The notes under the pieces are model-generated. The model was given only the letters and a program-made list of their open reading frames with translations. It made no database searches and had not been told where the DNA came from. Position numbers and translations under genes: made by a program. A stretch of DNA of 64,000 nt from Mucidula mucida (lineage: Eukaryota > Basidiomycota > Agaricomycetes > Agaricales > Physalacriaceae): positions 310,001 through 374,000 of the forward strand of contig JADNYV010000011.1 of assembly GCA_015501055.1 (NCBI GenBank), in the 5' to 3' direction. Positions 62,081-64,000 of the stretch are shown piece by piece; within the stretch, counting starts at the first letter, position 1, and every line of letters begins with the position of its first letter.

Positions 62081-62735
62081 TCATATCGCACGCACGGCAC
62101 TACGCAGCAACTGATATCCCGATAAACATACAACCAAAAACGTCGCCGCCATAGTCACCACCGTCGGATTTGCCGCGATCCCCGCCAGACTGCTGTTACA
62201 CACGCCACATTCCCATCCTGCAGATGATAAGCCCAATCTCACTTCAAGATTAAGAAGACATACCGTCAGCTATCCCCGTGTACGCTTGCGGTGTGTACAA
62301 CGCGAACGTCAAATCGCTATTCACGGCCATATACCCCGCCGCCTGCGTCGCATCGTACCCTCGCTCGTCGCATATCATCAGGGAACACGTTCCCTGAGGG
62401 AGGGGATTGTCCGAGTGCGCCGTCTGGTACGAATACACGTCCCACACTACTTGCGTCGCGTCGCCCGCCACCACGCCACTATTATCGCCCACGGGATAGG
62501 TGTTGCTATTTTCGCAGGCTGCGGAGACGGTGAGGCTCGTGGGGGTGACGAGCACGGAGGTAAAGTTCCACCCGAATGTGAGAAGATTGTTGGAGGCGAT
62601 TTTGAAGTAGGAGGTGGAGGTCGTGAGTGGTTGGGTTATACTTAGGCTGCCGACTTCGGCGCTCGCGGGGATGGAGACGGTGGAGGATCCAGAGGAGGAC
62701 TGCGCCGCCGAAGATGAAGCTGCTGTTGAGGACAT
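62081..62735 (-). CDS. DUF7137-like secreted/membrane protein
   Basis: On the minus strand: a Ser-rich start (MSSTAASSSAAQSSSGSST), then a beta-rich domain with YFKIASNNLLTFGWNFTSV, TQVVWDVYSYQT, GTCSLMICDERGY and a Cys pair, and after an intron (62219-62264) the end CGVCNSSLAG with one hydrophobic helix (VVTMAATFLVVCLSGYQLL). The plan fits the fungal DUF7137 family of cell-surface proteins with a C-terminal anchor. No signal peptide is visible from the first ATG, so an upstream exon may be missing. Function unknown. Confidence 0.65.
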
Positions 62736-63081
62736 GATGGGCGTCAAAAGAGAGAAAGAAACGAGGTCCAAAAAGTTTTGCGACCAGTCGCTAACGAGAG
62801 CTGCGCCACTGCGGATACTACGTCACAATTCGAAATCTGATTGTTCTGCACGAGGCACTTCCGGTTCTGTGTATTCAATGCTGTAGCCAATTTATGTAGC
62901 GTGTAGGATTAGATCAAGAGCGGCAAGAGTGGTGGAGTCAGGCGAACTTGAGAAGGTGTAGGAATCGAAGACAAATCGGAGGTGCTTTCGAGGGAACATA
63001 CTTTCCTAAGATACAGCAAATCGTGCATTGATATACATACAGTGAGATCAAGCAAAATGAGAGAAAGCACTGTCGCAGTCG
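62736..63081. other. Intergenic, nothing recognised
   Basis: Spacer between two minus-strand genes; no coding frame with support. Confidence 0.4.
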
Positions 63082-63878
63082 TTATGTCTGCCGTCCTCGA
63101 GCAGGATCGAGAGGCTGGAAGCGCATGTAATATTGTTTGGTGTGGCTCTCCACAAGTTCCTGTGTCGACTCGGGTAAATCCTCGACGAATTGAGCTATCA
63201 AACCGACATAAGCTATGTGTAACTGATAGTAACAAAGCTTGCGGTACCCGGTGATCCAGCGAAAAGCGCAAGTGCTGGTACGACTGTATTGGCGGGAACA
63301 ACAGTGTTGTCTGCAATCTTTGCACAGTCCTTGATTATCACAAACTTGCCCTAAATTCGTTCAAGACAAAGGAAGTACGAGGAGAAAGCGGAAGCCTTAC
63401 AATGACACACCCCTTGCCTATTTCGACATGGTTCCCTATCGTTGCTGCCTCAACGACCGAGTCTTTACCAATGTGGACATGGTCGCCGACTTTCATTGGG
63501 TAGTAATTGAAGGCGCCGCGGTACGTTTTATAAGGAGGACTGCAAATGCAAGTTGATCAAAACCTCAATGAAAGGCTTGACCACATACCGCATCACACAT
63601 CCCTCGCCAACCAAGCAATACCTTCCCAACGATATGACCACAGCATGGCCTGGCCCAGAACGTCTGAGATCGCCTCTGATAATCGCCGAGCTCGAGATGA
63701 TAGTCTTGCCGCCAAGAATGATATTCTGCGGCCCAGCAATGGTCGCTCGGCGCGACACCTTGTTTCCCGTGTCCTAGAAGAGCGCGTCGGTCGTCGTACG
63801 CGTTGACTATCAGCAAGGCGGTCGCACTGTCTCGATAAACTCGGATTTGGAGTAGTAGATGGGCGGCTCGAGCGACAT
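63082..63878 (-). CDS. DCTN5: Dynactin subunit 5 (p25)
   Basis: p25 is part of the pointed-end complex of dynactin and helps bind cargo such as early endosomes. On the minus strand MSLEPPIYYSKSEFIET is joined over an intron (63776-63827) to DTGNKVSRRATIAGPQNIIL. Hexapeptide repeats of a left-handed beta helix follow: TIISSSAIIRGDLRR, VISLGRYCLVGEGCVMR, then, after an intron, KVGDHVHIGKDSVVEAATI and IGKGCVI, and DCAKIADNTVVPANTVVP. The end has DLPESTQELVESHTKQYY and stops at 63082. The last intron's acceptor is ambiguous by a few codons. All other joins are in frame. Confidence 0.9.
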
Positions 63879-64000
63879 GGTGGTGGTTACAGTTTGACCC
63901 TGCCGGCCTCTTTCGTACCACCCTTAACGAGGGTATTAACGAGCCACAGGTGACAATGTGCGTTCACACGGATAATCTACGCGTTGTAGCACCATAACAC
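63879..64000. other. Upstream flank of the dynactin p25 gene
   Basis: Short stretch to the window edge with no feature recognised. Confidence 0.3.

Overview
The window looks like genomic DNA of a filamentous basidiomycete, most likely an Agaricomycete. Protein-coding genes are split by many introns of about 46-60 nt with GT(A/G)NGT donors. The recognisable proteins include a SAT-KS-AT-PT-ACP-ACP-TE polyketide synthase of the basidiomycete orsellinate type, secreted GH12 glucanases, a fungal GmrSD-N/DUF262 protein, ORC1, TRAPPC11, dynactin p25 and mitochondrial Hsp70. I recognised no rRNA, tRNA or CRISPR locus.

Layout. 0-8.1 kb: a Ser/Pro-rich protein tail, an Smr-domain protein, a large Cys-finger protein with a run of in-frame microexons, and a multi-pass membrane protein. 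9.0-15.6 kb: a repeat block (arm A) in which a degenerate secreted/membrane protein gene sits between minisatellite-rich units that share a TATA core promoter and splice sites. 15.8-30.1 kb: single-copy genes, namely an NADH diphosphatase (Nudix), two tandem GH12 glucanases (the second with a TIR element inside an intron), a DUF262 protein and TRAPPC11. 30.3-32.1 kb: a decaying gene. 32.2-37.3 kb: arm B, an inverted copy of arm A. 37.4-44.8 kb: a BBE-type FAD oxidase, a decayed paralogue of the 30.3 kb gene, a SUR7/PalI-type membrane protein and an intronless glycosyltransferase-like membrane protein. 45-47.5 kb: mitochondrial Hsp70 with a heat-shock element upstream. 49.6-56.1 kb: the polyketide synthase. 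56.6-64 kb: a mitochondrial PPR-like protein divergent from ORC1, then a DUF7137-like protein and dynactin p25.

Most genes are unrelated housekeeping functions in no obvious operational cluster. The PKS has no evident tailoring partners beside it; the nearest oxidase is about 10 kb away with Hsp70 in between. The strongest structural signal is the pair of about 5 kb inverted arms around about 17 kb of normal genes, which could support recurrent inversion.

Caveat for use: several genes, including the essential ORC1 and TRAPPC11, carry one-base frame breaks that mostly fall at short homopolymers, so many of these are probably assembly errors rather than mutations. Exon limits were read by eye from splice consensus and reading frame.
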